The translations under genes and the position numbers were made by a program. The notes below the pieces were generated by a model. That model saw nothing but the letters and a program-made list of their open reading frames with translations. It was not told the origin of the DNA and did no database searches. This document shows, piece after piece, positions 1-6,517 of a DNA stretch of 10,449 nt. This DNA comes from Phycisphaerales bacterium. GTDB taxonomy: Bacteria; Planctomycetota; Phycisphaerae; Phycisphaerales; UBA1924. The stretch spans positions 1-10,449 of the forward strand of contig JAGVLZ010000052.1 of NCBI GenBank assembly GCA_020054055.1, given 5' to 3'. Position 1 is the stretch's first letter; every line of letters starts with the position of its first letter.

Positions 1-3000
1 CGCGGCTCGACGTGATCGCGAACCAAGTCGCCGAACCGATCGACGCCGGAGAGCATCTCCGTCGCCTCGGCCGCGGGAACATCCGACTCGCGCCTCGGCG
101 CGTTCGCCTCGCGGTAGCCGCCGATGAACTCCATCCCCAGCCAGCGGAAGATGTAGTCCACGAGGCTTTTGGCGAAGGGGATATCCCGGTTCGTCGTCAT
201 GCCCGCGGGCTCGAAGCGCTGGTGGGTGAACTTCTTGACGAGGCTCTCGATCGGCACGCCGTATTGCAGCGCGACCGATACCGCCGTGCCCAGCGAATCC
301 ATCAACCCGCCTACGGTCGAGCCTTCCTTCGCCATCGTGATGAAGAGTTCGCCCGGCTGGCCGTCGTCGTAGAGGCCGACCGTGAGGTACCCCTCGTGCC
401 CCGCGATGTTGAACTTGTGGGTGAGCGAACGCCGCGTATCCGGCAAACGCCGACGCATCGGGCGGTGCTGGATGCGATCCGTCGCGGCCGACAGCCCGAT
501 CGAATCGCTGAGCGACGCCGCGGCCATCGCCGCGTGGACCTCTTCCGCCACTTCCTGGCGTGCCTCGACGAGGTGCGCCTCATCCTCTTCCTCAGTCAGC
601 AGGCGCACGTCGGCCTTGAGATCGGGCTTTGCAGCAGTTCCCACGGCTGCCCCATCATCGCTTTTGGTGCTCAGAGGCTGGCTCATCTTGCACCCGTCGC
701 GGTACAAGGCGTTCGCCTTGAGCCCCTTCTCCCACGAGCGCCGGTAGGCGTCCTTGATGTCGTCGAGCGACGCGTTGTTCGGCAGGTTGATCGTTTTGCT
801 GATCGCGCCGCTGACAAAGGGCTGCGCCGCGGCCATCATGTCGATGTGCCCGTTCACCGCGATGAAACGCTTCCCCTTCTTCCCGCAGGTGTTCGCGCAA
901 TCGAAGACCGAGAGGTGCTCCTCCTTCATGTGCGGAGCGCCCTCGACCGTCTGCGTGCCGCAGATGATCTCGTTCAACGCCTCGACCTGCGCGTGGGTCA
1001 AGCCGAGATGCTTCAAGAGGTTGAATGAGGGGTCGGCCTTGGCCTTGATCGCGTCGATGTGCGCCCGCACAAGCGCCTCATCGCCCATGTTCCACGCGCC
1101 GAAGGCGAAGGAGATCTCGAACATCCCGGGCAGCGACGCCGTGAGACGATCGAGGTCCGAATCATCCAACCCCGCTTCCTTCAGCCATTGCGCGAAGGTG
1201 ATCTTCAGCACACCGAGGCCATCCACGGTCGGCATGGGCACGTTCAGATCGAGCGTTCCCAGAACGTAGGTCAGGATGTCCTTCAACTGCGCTTCGATGT
1301 AGCCCAGAGCGCGGAGCGCCGGCTCGACCGATTGGTTCGCGATCTTGAAGTAGCCGCCGCCGGCGAGTTTCTTGAACTTGACGAGCGCGAAATCCGGCTC
1401 GACGCCGGTGGTGTCGCAGTCCATCAAGAGGCCGATGGTCCCCGTCGGGGCGATGACCGTTACCTGCGCGTTGCGGAAGCCGTGCTGCTCACCCAGGTGG
1501 AGCGCATCGTCCCACGCCGCGGCCGACCGTTCGAGCAGGACCGAGGAGTTCTTGATGTTCACCTTCCCGTGCTTCACGATCGAGTGATCGATCGGCACCG
1601 GGCGGATGCAGAGGTTCTCGTACTCCTTCGCGGTGCGCGAGGCGCCCATCGCGGCCCGCCGGTGGTTCCGCATCACGCGGAGCATGTCCGCCTTGTTCTT
1701 CGAGTAGCCGGGGAAGGGGCCGTGCTCCTGCGCCATCAGCGCCGACTGGCGGTACGAGCGCCCGGTGAGGATCGAGGTCAGCATGCCGCACACCGCGCGG
1801 GCTTCCTCGGAGTCATACGCGATCCCCGCCTGCATCAGCATCGCGCCGATGTTCGCGTAGCCCAGCCCCAGCGTGCGGTACTGATACGAGAGTTTGGCGA
1901 TCTCCCTGCTCGGGAACGCGGCCATCAGCACGCTGATCTCCAGCACCACCGTCCACAGGTCGATCGCGTGCTCATACCGCTCCGCGTCGAACTGCCGCTT
2001 CTTCGAGTCGTACAACTTCAGCAGGTTGATCGACGCAAGATTGCAGGCGGTGTTGTCGAGGAAGCAATACTCGCTGCACGGGTTGCTCGCGTTGATCCGC
2101 CCCGACTTCGGGCAGGTGTGCCACGCGTTGATCGTCCCGTCGTACTGCACGCCGGGGTCCGCGCAGCGCCACGCGGCGTAGGCGATCTGGTCCCACAGGT
2201 CGCGGGACTTCAGCGTCTTGGCGATGTCGCTCCCGTTCTTCTTCGCCATGCGCCAGCGCAGGTTCCAGTCCGCGTCCTTGTCGAGCGCGTCGAAGAACTC
2301 GTCGGGGATGCGCGCCGAGTTGTTCGAGTTCTGCCCGCTGACGGTGTAGTAGGCCTCGCCGTTGAAGTCGTAGTCGAGTTTCAGCCCCAGCCGGTCGGCC
2401 GTCTCGCCGATCGTCTCCTGGTCCACGGCGCTCGCGCGCTTGTCACGGAGCGACTTCAGCCCCTCGACCATGGCCGCGACCTTGATCTCTTCGCGGACCT
2501 TCCAGTTGATGAACGCCTCGATGTCGGGGTGGTCGAGGTCGAGGCACACCATCTTCGCCGCCCGGCGCGTCGTGCCGCCGGACTTGATCGCACCGGCGGC
2601 GCGGTCACCGATGCGAAGCCATGACATCAAGCCCGACGACTTGCCGCCGCCGGAGAGCGGCTCGTTCTCGCCGCGCAACTTCGAGAAGTTCGTCCCCGTC
2701 CCCGACCCGTACTTGAAGAGCCGCGCCTCGCGCACCCACAGGTCCATGATCCCGCCGGGGTTCACGAGGTCGTCGTCGATCGATTGGATAAAACAAGCGT
2801 GCGGCTGCGGGTGCGAGTACGCGTCCGTCGCCTGCCTCACCTCGCCCGTCTCCGGGTCCGCGATGAAGTGCCCCTGCGCCGGCCCGCTGATCCCGTAGGC
2901 CCAGTTCAGCCCCGTGTTGAACCACTGGGGAGAGTTCGGGGCCGCGATCTGGTGCACCATCATGTAGACGAGTTCGTCGTAGAACGCCTGCGCATCCTCC

Positions 3001-3470
3001 GCGGAATCGAAGTACCCGTTCGTCTCCCCCCAGTGCTTCCAGCAACCGGCGAGGCGATGAATCACCTGCTTTGCCGACTTCTCCGGCCCGGTCCTTCTCC
3101 CTGCCTTGTCCACAGAACCTGGTGGCACGGGTTTGCAACCCGTGTCTCCCTCTTCTACGCCTTTGTCTTTCACGACCCCGGATGCGGCAGAGCCGGTAGA
3201 CACGGGTTGCAAACCCGTGCCACTAGAAGGGGTAGAAGAGGCAGTAGGAACTCCATTCGGCCCGCCATCCTCCGGCACCCCCGCCTTGCGGAAGTACTTC
3301 GACACCATGATGTCGGTCGCCAGTTGCGACCAGGTCTCCGGCACCTCCGCATCGTCCATCTGGAAGACGACGGAGCCGTCGGGGTTGGTGATCTTCGACG
3401 ACCGCTTCACCCACGCGACGGTAGCGAAGGGGTCGGAGTTGGGCTGGGTAAATTTGCGAGTAATGTTCAT
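1..3470 (-). CDS. nrdJ: Adenosylcobalamin-dependent (class II) ribonucleotide reductase, 3' end beyond window
   Basis: This enzyme reduces ribonucleotides to deoxynucleotides in the cytoplasm, using a cobalamin-generated thiyl radical. The frame is open from ATG 3470 to the left edge, about 1156 codons, and the stop lies outside the window. Family landmarks appear in order: the substrate-site cysteine in HACFIQ (Cys226), the NPCSEY finger loop (Asn463, catalytic Cys465, Glu467), the second redox cysteine in TACNLAS (Cys476), then MDCDTTGVEPDFAL, VFDCANTCGKKGKRF and AQPFVSGAISKTINLP. A TSCPD-like region around residues 1015-1075 contains GQPGELFITMAKEGST. The N-terminus MNITRKFTQPNSDPFATVAW fits the family; its ribosome site (GAGAG, about 6 bases upstream) is weak. 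Residues 83-116 are encoded by a REP-like repeat pair. The redox-active C-terminal cysteines expected in this family would lie outside the window. It starts 26 bases after the 140-residue gene, so co-transcription is likely. Confidence 0.96.
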   Translation of the reverse strand, partial: MNITRKFTQPNSDPFATVAWVKRSSKITNPDGSVVFQMDDAEVPETWSQLATDIMVSKYFRKAGVPEDGGPNGVPTASSTPSSGTGLQPVSTGSAASGVVKDKGVEEGDTGCKPVPPGSVDKAGRRTGPEKSAKQVIHRLAGCWKHWGETNGYFDSAEDAQAFYDELVYMMVHQIAAPNSPQWFNTGLNWAYGISGPAQGHFIADPETGEVRQATDAYSHPQPHACFIQSIDDDLVNPGGIMDLWVREARLFKYGSGTGTNFSKLRGENEPLSGGGKSSGLMSWLRIGDRAAGAIKSGGTTRRAAKMVCLDLDHPDIEAFINWKVREEIKVAAMVEGLKSLRDKRASAVDQETIGETADRLGLKLDYDFNGEAYYTVSGQNSNNSARIPDEFFDALDKDADWNLRWRMAKKNGSDIAKTLKSRDLWDQIAYAAWRCADPGVQYDGTINAWHTCPKSGRINASNPCSEYCFLDNTACNLASINLLKLYDSKKRQFDAERYEHAIDLWTVVLEISVLMAAFPSREIAKLSYQYRTLGLGYANIGAMLMQAGIAYDSEEARAVCGMLTSILTGRSYRQSALMAQEHGPFPGYSKNKADMLRVMRNHRRAAMGASRTAKEYENLCIRPVPIDHSIVKHGKVNIKNSSVLLERSAAAWDDALHLGEQHGFRNAQVTVIAPTGTIGLLMDCDTTGVEPDFALVKFKKLAGGGYFKIANQSVEPALRALGYIEAQLKDILTYVLGTLDLNVPMPTVDGLGVLKITFAQWLKEAGLDDSDLDRLTASLPGMFEISFAFGAWNMGDEALVRAHIDAIKAKADPSFNLLKHLGLTHAQVEALNEIICGTQTVEGAPHMKEEHLSVFDCANTCGKKGKRFIAVNGHIDMMAAAQPFVSGAISKTINLPNNASLDDIKDAYRRSWEKGLKANALYRDGCKMSQPLSTKSDDGAAVGTAAKPDLKADVRLLTEEEDEAHLVEARQEVAEEVHAAMAAASLSDSIGLSAATDRIQHRPMRRRLPDTRRSLTHKFNIAGHEGYLTVGLYDDGQPGELFITMAKEGSTVGGLMDSLGTAVSVALQYGVPIESLVKKFTHQRFEPAGMTTNRDIPFAKSLVDYIFRWLGMEFIGGYREANAPRRESDVPAAEATEMLSGVDRFGDLVRDHVEP
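3122..3223. repeat. REPIN/BIME-like inverted pair of palindromes inside nrdJ
   Basis: Two copies of a GTGG-headed palindrome lie in opposite orientation. The unit at 3126-3144 reads CACGGGTT-TGC-AACCCGTG, and the unit at 3201-3219 is its exact reverse complement. With flanks, the inverted repeat is 26 bp and perfect (3122-3147 against 3198-3223), enclosing a 50-bp spacer. The whole element is 102 bp, exactly 34 codons, and reads in frame through nrdJ with no stop. Known: REP palindromes with a GTAG/GTGG-type foot, often paired as hairpins, are moved by REP-associated tyrosine (Y1) transposases. Inference: this is a non-autonomous element of that type. No transposase is in the window. Confidence 0.85.
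3396..3470 (-). repeat. Direct repeat copy A (active nrdJ 5' end)
   Basis: These are the first 25 codons of the intact nrdJ. They align without gaps to 3955-4029 over 75 bases, with 58 matches by hand count. The first 27 plus-strand bases (3396-3422, the codon 17-25 side) are identical in both copies, while differences concentrate towards the ATG. The encoded peptides share 18 of 25 residues, including SDP and ATVAWVKRSS. Confidence 0.9.
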
Positions 3471-3496
3471 CAGGCTCTCAAATGCAATCAGGTGCC

Positions 3497-3919
3497 TTAC
3501 GGATCGGAGCGTAAAAACGCCCGAGCGACTGCGTTCATCGACGTCGAAGATTCCATTAGTTCATGTGTCAAGCGAGCCAAACAGAGACTGTTAACCCGGT
3601 CCTTCACGCAAAATGGCAAACGAGCGTCTTCGTCTTGAAAACAATCCGGTTCCTTGTCGCGTCCTTTAATCGTCAGATAGTAATACAGGGAACTCTTGCG
3701 GACTGATGCAGCGGCAGCATCTTCTGACATGCCGGCTTCTTTTTTTCCTAAAAAATGTGCCATACGGGCTACATCGTCTACTTGGAGAAGTGATCGCACG
3801 TCGTCCGGCGTTAGAGTTTCAAACCAATCAATATCAGTCGAGGTCACAAGATCGCGATCGGCCTCGTGGATTTCCACAGGAAGAGGGTCAGCCTGCTTTT
3901 TCTTGAACCATCCAAACAT
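3497..3919 (-). CDS. Hypothetical protein, 140 residues, between nrdJ 5' copies
   Basis: I do not recognise this family. The predicted soluble protein starts MFGWFKKK, then has an acidic stretch (EIHEADRDLVTSTDIDWFE), a probable helical region LTPDDVRSLLQVDDVARMAHFLG, the segment SVRKSSLYYYLTIKG, and a C-terminal helix LARLTHELMESSTSMNAVAR. No signal peptide or membrane segment is visible. The ATG overlaps the TAA of the upstream 36-codon nrdJ fragment (TAATG), and no independent Shine-Dalgarno sequence is obvious, so it may be translated by coupling. It ends 26 bases before the nrdJ start. Base composition is clearly more AT-rich than nrdJ or dcd, which suggests transfer. It is the only gene enclosed by the 75-bp direct repeats. 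Confidence 0.7.
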   Translation of the reverse strand: MFGWFKKKQADPLPVEIHEADRDLVTSTDIDWFETLTPDDVRSLLQVDDVARMAHFLGKKEAGMSEDAAAASVRKSSLYYYLTIKGRDKEPDCFQDEDARLPFCVKDRVNSLCLARLTHELMESSTSMNAVARAFLRSDP

Positions 3920-4029
3920 TAAGGGTTTCCAATCTCAACACTCAACCCCATCGTCGACGACCGCTTCACCCACGCGACGGTGGCGAGGGGGTCGGAGTCG
4001 GCTTGTGTGAACAGGCGGTCAGTACGCAT
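3919..4029 (-). pseudogene. Truncated second copy of nrdJ 5' end (36-codon open frame)
   Basis: ATG 4029 opens a 36-residue frame whose first 25 residues (MRTDRLFTQADSDPLATVAW, then VKRSS) match the NrdJ N-terminus. It then departs into an unrelated tail TMGLSVEIGNP and stops at a TAA sharing its last base with the next ATG. It is preceded by AAGAGG 4 bases from the ATG, a better ribosome site than the intact nrdJ has, so this may be the older nrdJ start region. It is either a relic left when the 140-residue gene and a new nrdJ 5' end arrived, or a short leader peptide that couples translation into the 140-residue gene. High GC sets it apart from the AT-rich DNA on both sides. Confidence 0.8.
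3955..4029 (-). repeat. Direct repeat copy B (nrdJ 5' end relic)
   Basis: This is the upstream partner of 3396-3470, offset by exactly 559 bases and of the same 75-base length without gaps. Each copy begins at an ATG in the minus-strand sense. Homology is lost after the 25th codon, apart from a few possibly chance matches. Confidence 0.9.
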
Positions 4030-4046
4030 TTGACCTCTTCAAGAAC

Positions 4047-4385
4047 TCACGCAATTCCGAGCTTCTGTCGCTCGAGTTCGATCATGTCCTTCAGATATTG
4101 AAACTCTGCATTGGAATTATTGATCTCATCTATCTTGTCGACTTCTGCTTGTGTTTCAGCTTGTTCTCTCAATCCGCTGTTGTAGCATCCGCGGTCAATA
4201 AAATCGTGAGTTATACGGCCTCTTCGCTCGTCGCCGGCGCGGTTAACCGCCTGAACTCGACGCTGCTGTTGCCGATCAAGCTCCGCGAGAGTCCTTTCCC
4301 ACTGTGCATTGGACAACTGAGCCCGACGATCAGTCTCGGACGCACCAAGGATGTCCTTTACGAGTTGATAAATTGTCTCAATCAT
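4047..4385 (-). CDS. Hypothetical coiled-coil-like protein, 112 residues, downstream of dinD
   Basis: I do not recognise this family. The protein is highly charged and probably mostly helical: MIETIYQLVKDILGASETDR, then WERTLAELDRQQQRRVQAVN, a basic RAGDERRGRI segment, a single Cys region DRGCYNSGLREQAE, and a C-terminal helix ending DMIELERQKLGIA. There is no signal peptide or membrane segment. The ATG lies 2 bases after the dinD stop codon, so the two genes are almost certainly one transcriptional unit and may act together. Seventeen bases separate its stop from the nrdJ-like fragment. Its AT-rich composition matches dinD rather than dcd or nrdJ. It could be a DinD partner, but nothing in the sequence proves that. 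Confidence 0.7.
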   Translation of the reverse strand: MIETIYQLVKDILGASETDRRAQLSNAQWERTLAELDRQQQRRVQAVNRAGDERRGRITHDFIDRGCYNSGLREQAETQAEVDKIDEINNSNAEFQYLKDMIELERQKLGIA

Positions 4386-4387
4386 TT

Positions 4388-5224
4388 CTACACCGTTGCT
4401 TTGGATGGAGGAAGGGTCTTCGTGAGGTCGCGTTTCTTCACCGTCAGCAGCTTGTCGATCCCCAATGCAGCCCGAGGCAAATCCTCGGGAAGGGTATTAC
4501 CTGCGCGAACTATCGTCTGTCTCACATCGTCCGAGACGCGACGATGGGTGTTGCAAGCCTTGTTCTCGTCAAGCGCCACTTGCCGTCGGAGGGAGGCAGC
4601 CGTTTGAGTGATTCGGAACAAGTTCGCCGCGAGCTCTTCGCTTCCCACATAGTCCAAGAACGTGCCGCTCTCCCTAATGCCCTTCCGAGACTTGATTTGG
4701 CCAACAGAAAGCCCGCCGTAAAGGGTGCTGATTCCCATCCCGTTGAACTTCGCCATGTCCTTGACGCCTGCTTCCACTGCTGCGCCAGCCAACTTCTTGT
4801 TCTCAGTCTGAACTTCGTATCTGAATCGCAATCGCTTCTCGTCTTCCAGAAGCTGCTTGTCGATTTGAAGCGCGAAAAACGCTTGAACCAGCGCGACAGG
4901 GCGTTTTTGCACGTCCGCGTTTTGGATCACCAAAAAAGCGGCGTACTTCGTAACAAAAATTTCACCCGGTTCGTTGAAGAGATCACCATCGACGAAGTGC
5001 TCCTTTAGATCCCATTCAGCATGTCCAGCGGCGATCTTCGCCCGATCGAGCGCTGGTCGAATGGACTCGTCTGGTCGGTAGCCAAAGAGGAGTTTGAGCT
5101 TTGAGACAGGCCAGAGTGTTTCACCGTCTCCTCGGTCCACTGCAATTTCGCCAATTGGACGGAACTCGGAATTGCGCTCAGCAATCAATGCGTTGATTTC
5201 AGCCAATTTGTCAGATGTTGCCAC
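4388..5224 (-). CDS. dinD: DNA-damage-inducible protein D (DinD family)
   Basis: This 278-residue protein resembles Escherichia coli DinD (about 274 residues) along its whole length. Shared landmarks include RAKIAAGHAEWDLKEHF (61-77), KYAAFLVIQNAD (93-104), LYGGLSVGQIKSRKG (168-182), SEELAANLFRITQT (195-208), NTHRRVSDDVRQTI (225-238) and GNTLPEDLP (242-250). Known: E. coli DinD is SOS-induced and is reported to interfere with RecA-mediated strand exchange. The start is GTG 5224, supported by GAGGTG a few bases upstream; the next in-frame ATG falls beyond residue 155 and would remove the N-terminal half. I see no E. coli-type CTGT-N8-ACAG LexA box in the 100 bases upstream; planctomycete LexA sites may differ. 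The gene is AT-rich, heads the accessory cluster and is followed within 2 bases by the 112-residue gene. Confidence 0.9.
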   Translation of the reverse strand: MATSDKLAEINALIAERNSEFRPIGEIAVDRGDGETLWPVSKLKLLFGYRPDESIRPALDRAKIAAGHAEWDLKEHFVDGDLFNEPGEIFVTKYAAFLVIQNADVQKRPVALVQAFFALQIDKQLLEDEKRLRFRYEVQTENKKLAGAAVEAGVKDMAKFNGMGISTLYGGLSVGQIKSRKGIRESGTFLDYVGSEELAANLFRITQTAASLRRQVALDENKACNTHRRVSDDVRQTIVRAGNTLPEDLPRAALGIDKLLTVKKRDLTKTLPPSKATV

Positions 5225-5324
5225 AATTCACCTCGACTCAAAGTCAGCGTTTGGCAGAGTCAATTCGGGCTTGGATTAATACACGTCCATCCATGCTGAT
5301 AGCAGACGGTGAGCGTCAACCACC

Positions 5325-5582
5325 TCACCGCTTCGCCTTCTTCTTGCCCTTCTTCTTCCCGACTTTCTTCTTGACGGCCTTCTTGCCCGCCGCCGCCTTC
5401 TTCTTCACCTTCTTGCTCTTCCGCACCCCCGCGAAGGGCTTCGCGTCGGCCTTCACGTCCATGAACAGGCCGGTCGCCGGGTCCACCTTGATGAAGCGGT
5501 CCGTCGAAGCGTTGTAGACCTGCTTCCGCCCCTTCACCGCACCGAGCCGCTTGCCGTCACCTTTTTTGCCGATCGTTGCCAT
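5325..5582 (-). CDS. Small basic protein with lysine-rich tail
   Basis: This 85-residue protein has two parts. The N-terminal half (about 10-54) reads KRLGAVKGRKQVYNASTDRF, IKVDPATGLFMDVKADAKPF and AGVRKSKK. It recalls a small, widespread uncharacterised module of the pattern GRxQVxNPxTxxxxKxDxxTGxFxDxKxxxxPFxGVRK; this is from memory. The C-terminal 30 residues are almost all Lys, Ala and Gly (KKKAAAGKKAVKKKVGKKKG), like bacterial histone H1-type tails, so binding to DNA or RNA is plausible. ATG 5582 is supported by AGGAG with 7 bases spacing. It is GC-rich like dcd, lies 97 bases downstream of dcd in the same orientation, and precedes the AT-rich dinD cluster. It probably belongs to the native chromosome. 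Confidence 0.75.
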   Translation of the reverse strand: MATIGKKGDGKRLGAVKGRKQVYNASTDRFIKVDPATGLFMDVKADAKPFAGVRKSKKVKKKAAAGKKAVKKKVGKKKGKKKAKR

Positions 5583-5600
5583 GCTGTCTCTCCTGAAAAG

Positions 5601-5614
5601 TCCTGAGTTCTGAG
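5601..5614 (+). repeat. Short heptamer tandem (TCCTGAG TTCTGAG)
   Basis: Two adjacent heptamers differ at one base and are followed by TC. They lie between dcd and the lysine-rich gene, beside a CTCTGTG-type repeat. The tract is too short to call a satellite. Confidence 0.4.
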
Positions 5615-5630
5615 TCTTTAGCCCTTCTAT

Positions 5631-5671
5631 CTGTCTTCCTGTGCGTCCTCCGCGCCTCTGCGGTGAATGCC
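5631..5671 (+). repeat. Dispersed pyrimidine-rich intergenic repeat, copy 1
   Basis: The sequence follows a loose pattern TCTTCCTGTGCGTCCTCC, GCGCCTCTGCGGTGAATGCC. Two further degenerate copies lie upstream of fabI, at 6631-6670 (minus) and 6751-6791 (plus). This copy fills most of the dcd to lysine-rich-gene gap. From memory, similar CTCTG(T/C)G-rich intergenic tracts ending in GGTGAA occur in several bacterial genomes. Confidence 0.55.
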
Positions 5672-5679
5672 TTCTGCTT

Positions 5680-6252
5680 TCAATCCACCTTGGGCAGTGT
5701 CAGACCTTCCTGGTCCTGGTACTTCCCCTTCTTGTCCGCGTAACTCACCGCGCACACCCGGTCGGCCTTCAGGAAGATCAACTGCGCCAACCCTTCGTTC
5801 GCGTAAATCTTCGCCGGCAGCGGCGTGCTGTTGCTGATCTCCAGCGTCACCTTGCCGCGCCACTCCGGCTCCAGCGGCGTGACATTGACGATCAGGCCGC
5901 AGCGGGCGTAGGTACTCTTGCCGACGCAGATCACCAGCAGGTCGCGCGGGATCGTGAAGGTCTCCACCGTCTCGCACAACGCAAAGGAGTTCGGGGGGAT
6001 GATGACGTGATCCGTGCCGATCTTCGCGACATCCACCTCGACCATGAACTCATCGCTGAAGTTCTTGGGGTCCACCACCGCGATGCCCCCCGAGCGCGTC
6101 GTGGGGGTGAAGATCTTGAAGCGCGTCCCGACTCGCACGTCGTACCCGTAACTCGACACGCCGTAGGAGATCTTCCCCGCGCGGCGCGCGGCGTCAGCGA
6201 AAGGCTCGATGCCCACCAGTTCACGGATCTGGGTGTCGCACAGCACGGCCAT
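5680..6252 (-). CDS. dcd: dCTP deaminase
   Basis: This enzyme deaminates dCTP to dUTP, the precursor route to dTTP, as a cytoplasmic trimer in characterised homologues. The protein has 190 residues, close to E. coli Dcd (193). Family motifs are intact: SYGYDVRVG (34-42), [10 protein letters not shown] (83-92), [20 protein letters not shown] (111-130) and [20 protein letters not shown] (134-153). Ser113, Arg117 and the catalytic Glu138 are all present. An upstream in-frame ATG at 6342 would add 30 Gly/Ser/Arg-rich residues with no family similarity. ATG 6252 is chosen because GGAGG stands 7 bases before it and [13 protein letters not shown] matches the family start. The TGA is followed by repeat-rich DNA, then the lysine-rich gene. 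It shares a pathway with nrdJ, which lies downstream in the same orientation. Confidence 0.95.
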   Translation of the reverse strand: MAVLCDTQIRELVGIEPFADAARRAGKISYGVSSYGYDVRVGTRFKIFTPTTRSGGIAVVDPKNFSDEFMVEVDVAKIGTDHVIIPPNSFALCETVETFTIPRDLLVICVGKSTYARCGLIVNVTPLEPEWRGKVTLEISNSTPLPAKIYANEGLAQLIFLKADRVCAVSYADKKGKYQDQEGLTLPKVD

Positions 6253-6405
6253 CGCCGAACCTCCACCCGCGGCAGAACCCACCCGCCGACCTCCGCCGCC
6301 GCACGCGGAAGACCGGCCCGACCGGACCACCATTCTGCTCAAGTTCGGACTATGATCGGTATCGACGATGCCGCATCATGCCGCAACTGGTTGGGCAGAG
6401 ACTCG

Positions 6406-6433
6406 ACTATACCTCTAGCCGTGGTGCGCTCAA
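6406..6433 (-). promoter_or_regulatory. Possible sigma-70-type promoter for dcd
   Basis: On the minus strand, TTGAGC (6433-6428) and TATAGT (6411-6406) are separated by 16 bases. The -10 box matches 5 of 6 consensus bases and the -35 box 4 of 6. The site is about 154 bases upstream of the dcd start. Planctomycete promoters are poorly characterised, so this is only a candidate. Confidence 0.35.
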
Positions 6434-6458
6434 GGGAGAACTTCACAAAAAGCGCACC
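6423..6458. promoter_or_regulatory. 8-bp inverted repeat overlapping the dcd -35 region
   Basis: GGTGCGCT (6423-6430) and AGCGCACC (6451-6458) form a perfect inverted repeat with a 20-base gap, followed by TTTT on the plus strand. It overlaps the candidate -35 hexamer, so it could be an operator. With no plus-strand gene upstream, a terminator role is less likely. Confidence 0.3.
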
Positions 6459-6482
6459 TTTTAGCGCAGCGATGAGCCGATG

Positions 6483-6517
6483 AATCGTAAGTCTTTGATT
6501 GACAACGATTTACGATT
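6483..6517. repeat. AATCGTAA / TTACGATT inverted repeat
   Basis: AATCGTAA (6483-6490) pairs with TTACGATT (6510-6517) across 19 bases. The motif TTTACGATT recurs in the hairpin immediately upstream of fabI (6792-6800). It may be a shared regulatory word or a small dispersed repeat. Confidence 0.45.

Noticed and set aside
12..1028. A 338-codon plus-strand open frame
   Set aside because: It overlaps the conserved C-terminal part of nrdJ on the other strand and has the composition of an antisense shadow.
1059..2624. A 521-codon open frame on the plus strand
   Set aside because: It is antisense to nrdJ, whose minus-strand frame contains all the class II reductase motifs. The translation is Arg/Val/Asp-rich with no recognisable domain, as expected for a shadow in GC-rich DNA.
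3122..3223. A CRISPR array
   Set aside because: There are only two repeat units and they are in inverted, not direct, orientation. They lie inside a coding frame with no cas gene nearby.
5225..5324. A LexA (SOS) box upstream of dinD
   Set aside because: Neither CTGT-N8-ACAG nor a GAAC-N4-GTTC type site is present. A lineage-specific LexA site cannot be excluded.
5307..5330. CGGTGAG/CTCACCG hairpin as terminator of the lysine-rich gene
   Set aside because: The stem is only 7 bp, overlaps the stop codon and has no T-tract on the minus strand, so it is too weak to call.
5680..6252. An anti-phage dCTP deaminase
   Set aside because: The length and motifs match a stand-alone housekeeping Dcd with no extra kinase-like or sensor domain.
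6253..6342. A 30-residue N-terminal extension of dcd from ATG 6342
   Set aside because: It is Gly/Ser/Arg-rich low complexity, absent from the family, and a good ribosome site precedes ATG 6252.
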